64,000 bases of DNA from Naasia aerilata (GTDB lineage Bacteria; Actinomycetota; Actinomycetes; Actinomycetales; Microbacteriaceae): positions 2,790,001-2,854,000 of the forward strand of contig NZ_AP027731.1 of assembly GCF_030296595.1 (NCBI RefSeq). Reading direction: 5' to 3'. The notes beneath the pieces are model-generated. The model searched no databases, was not told where the DNA came from, and saw only the letters and a list, made by a program, of their open reading frames with translations. Below are positions 62,542-64,000 of this stretch, one piece after another (the first letter of the stretch is position 1; each line of letters begins with the position of its first letter). The position numbers and the translations under genes are program-made.

Positions 62542-62685
62542 ATGTTCAAGACCGAAGCGTCGAAGATCCGAACCGGCAATTGGAATCTCGATGCGAGCTG
62601 CGCAAAGGGCCACCAGGTCTTCAAGGACCAGATGCATCCGCGCGGCCCATACAAGTGCCCGTACTGCGGGGAAGAGGTTTTCTAG
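62542..62685 (+). CDS. Small zinc-ribbon protein
   Basis: 47 residues: MFKTEASKIRTGNWNLDASC then AKGHQVFKDQMHPRGPYKCP and YCGEEVF. The CxxxH (C-AKG-H) and CPYC (residues 39-42) pairs form a CCHC/CxxC zinc site. No long reading frame is needed and the codons look coding. A weak GAAGAATGG leader precedes the ATG. It starts 152 bases after sbcD ends. Function unknown. It could be a small DNA/RNA-binding protein. Confidence 0.55.
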   Translation: MFKTEASKIRTGNWNLDASCAKGHQVFKDQMHPRGPYKCPYCGEEVF

Positions 62686-62879
62686 GCCCGAGCCCCGCGG
62701 GGTCGCGATCGTGGCGCCACATGTGCCAAAGCCGTGGGGGAGCCTGAGGGCACCTCGGTGGCACCGTAGTTGGGCTGAGGGCACAAGCCATACCGGAAGC
62801 ACCACCGCGGCAGACGCTGCGGAAAGCCCATCGTGTGACGCACCTAGGAGGTCGCCTCTCGCGGTACGCCTCGCAAGTG

Positions 62880-63920
62880 TCAACCCTCGCAGGCGACACC
62901 GTCATCGTCGCGATCGAGTTCCCCACGGTAACCCGGCGCATCTCGCTGGATGCCGCTGACGCCTGCCGCGTACGCCGCGGAGCAGTTCGCGTAGTAGACG
63001 CTAGAAGCTGTGTCTGTTGCGACGAGACCAACGGCAGCAGTGGGGGAGGCGGTGGGCTGCGGCGTCGGTGTACCGACGGGCTCCCCAAGCGACGAGCGAT
63101 ACGCGGGCTGATCCGGGCACGAGCGAAGTACCGTCGAGAGGGCATCGTGCTCGGGCTGGGTCACCCAGAGTCCATACGCGTACTTCACACTGATCTGCCG
63201 CGCTGCGTACTCGCACTTCATGCCCGCGAACGTCGGCAGCCACGTGGCGGCATCCTCTCCGCTCTTGGCCTGGTTCGCCTGGTCGCTGACCGCGAGCAGG
63301 TTGGTGGGATCGTTCGCGAGGCGTTGGCGCTGGTCCTGGGTGAGCTGCTGTGCACCCGAGGTCCAGGCGTCGATCAGGGCCACCATGTGGTCGATCTGCA
63401 CCAGCGTCGAGGTGTCATTGCCCCGCGTGAAGGTCATCGCCTGCCCCGTGTACGGATCGGTGAAAGTGCCCGACATCACTTTGCAACCGTTGAGAACCGT
63501 GTCCTTCAGATCACGCTGCAGCACATCGTCGCGGGTGTTGCAGGCGTTGCCGTCGACATCCATCCACGCCTGGCCGAAGTCCTGCGTGCGCTGGTAGTCC
63601 GCGCCCGAGTCGGGGGCGCGCACCGGGAGTAGCGCGAGCACGTCGATCGCACTCTTCCCCAGGAGTGGCGGCTCTACGAGCTCGAGGCTCGTGACCGCGG
63701 CGGCCCCGGCAACCGACGTGCCGGAAGCGGATGTACTGGTCTTGGTGTCATCGGGCGCGACGGCAGGAAGCGCATTGCCGGCGTTGACTCCCTTGGCCGT
63801 TGAACTAGTCGACTGCGTCGCACTTACACCTATCCAGGCACCGAGCGCAAGAATGACGACGCTGAAAATAGCGAATAGGCCCCCAGTTGTGATAGTCCAT
63901 AGGCCACCCCGTCGATTCAT
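62880..63920 (-). CDS. Membrane-anchored HNH endonuclease with excalibur domain
   Basis: 346 residues. A signal-anchor TITTGGLFAIFSVVILALGA (residues ~9-28) is followed by a Thr/Ser-rich linker. The nuclease core is VQIDHMVALIDAWTSGAQQL then NDPTNLLAVSDQANQAKSGE, the D-H...N...K pattern of HNH/DUF1524-type enzymes. The C-terminus is an excalibur calcium-binding domain: VYYANCSAAYAAGVSGIQRD and YRGELDRDDDGVACE. Acts outside the membrane on DNA. The ATG at 63920 is chosen because an earlier start lacks a ribosome site. The gap 62686-62879 after it holds no recognised gene, and 63921-64000 shows nothing I recognise. Confidence 0.85.
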   Translation of the reverse strand: MNRRGGLWTITTGGLFAIFSVVILALGAWIGVSATQSTSSTAKGVNAGNALPAVAPDDTKTSTSASGTSVAGAAAVTSLELVEPPLLGKSAIDVLALLPVRAPDSGADYQRTQDFGQAWMDVDGNACNTRDDVLQRDLKDTVLNGCKVMSGTFTDPYTGQAMTFTRGNDTSTLVQIDHMVALIDAWTSGAQQLTQDQRQRLANDPTNLLAVSDQANQAKSGEDAATWLPTFAGMKCEYAARQISVKYAYGLWVTQPEHDALSTVLRSCPDQPAYRSSLGEPVGTPTPQPTASPTAAVGLVATDTASSVYYANCSAAYAAGVSGIQRDAPGYRGELDRDDDGVACEG

Positions 63921-64000
63921 TGTCGCCTCCAATTGCCAGACTCAAGGCTAAGGTATAGCGTCTGCCTCATGTCCCCTTTCCTGCGCATTAGTCGATGCTG

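Noticed and set aside
62686-62879. Possible tRNA or structured RNA beside the zinc-ribbon gene
   Set aside because: No T-loop box (GGTTCGA..CC) or acceptor pairing was found.

Overview
The window is a high-GC actinobacterial chromosome segment. Strong G/C bias at third codon positions, frequent GTG starts, a DUF222/HNH protein of the 13E12 type, an alditol-oxidase-like flavoprotein, DUF3054, F420-type PPOX and large AAA-LuxR regulators point to the Actinomycetes, most likely Microbacteriaceae. Genus cannot be settled from the sequence alone. No rRNA, tRNA, CRISPR array or insertion sequence was recognised.

Layout. 1-4.8 kb: a RecB-like nuclease cut by the window edge, TPR, YciI, SAP/Rho-N-like, GNAT and luciferase-like (LLM) genes. 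4.8-9.5 kb: an accessory-looking block with a degenerate CPBP membrane protein, a macro-like/SIR2 fusion and a DUF222-HNH nuclease gene, interspersed with copies of a palindromic repeat. 9.5-14.7 kb: an aldo/keto reductase, three tandem paralogous membrane proteins, a reductase remnant and a DUF3320-like protein. 14.9-31.1 kb: mainly metabolism (SGNH-GAF protein, alditol oxidase, GH51 arabinofuranosidase, flavin oxidoreductases, a beta-phosphoglucomutase/GH65 phosphorylase pair, dienelactone hydrolase, quinone oxidoreductase, ArsR/SRPBCC pair). 31.2-46.6 kb: a large LuxR regulator, NERD protein, Ski2-like helicase, a DUF4956/VTC polyphosphate-type operon, an acyl-CoA ligase, a thermonuclease, a HerA-like ATPase, an orphan response regulator and a GlsB-type protein. 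46.6-53.4 kb: small conserved proteins and a SWIM-SNF2 helicase. 53.6-58.5 kb: a visibly more A/T-rich three-gene restriction-modification-like operon. 58.8-64 kb: PadR/UbiB-kinase pair, sbcD without sbcC beside it, a small zinc-ribbon protein and a membrane-anchored HNH nuclease.

The most interesting content is the three-gene operon at 53568-58488. It has a short methylase with only the AdoMet motif, an Eco57I-type methylase with NPPY, and an SF2 helicase with a GIY-YIG-like N-terminus. Next are the macro/SIR2 fusion at 5838-7420 and two families of palindromic interspersed repeats.

A quality warning applies to the whole window. Eleven genes carry thirteen one-base frame disruptions, and every one falls at a G or C run of 4-5 bases where adding one base restores a family-typical protein. 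This looks like systematic homopolymer undercalling in the assembly, so these genes are annotated as single full-length genes with a noted shift rather than as decayed pseudogenes.
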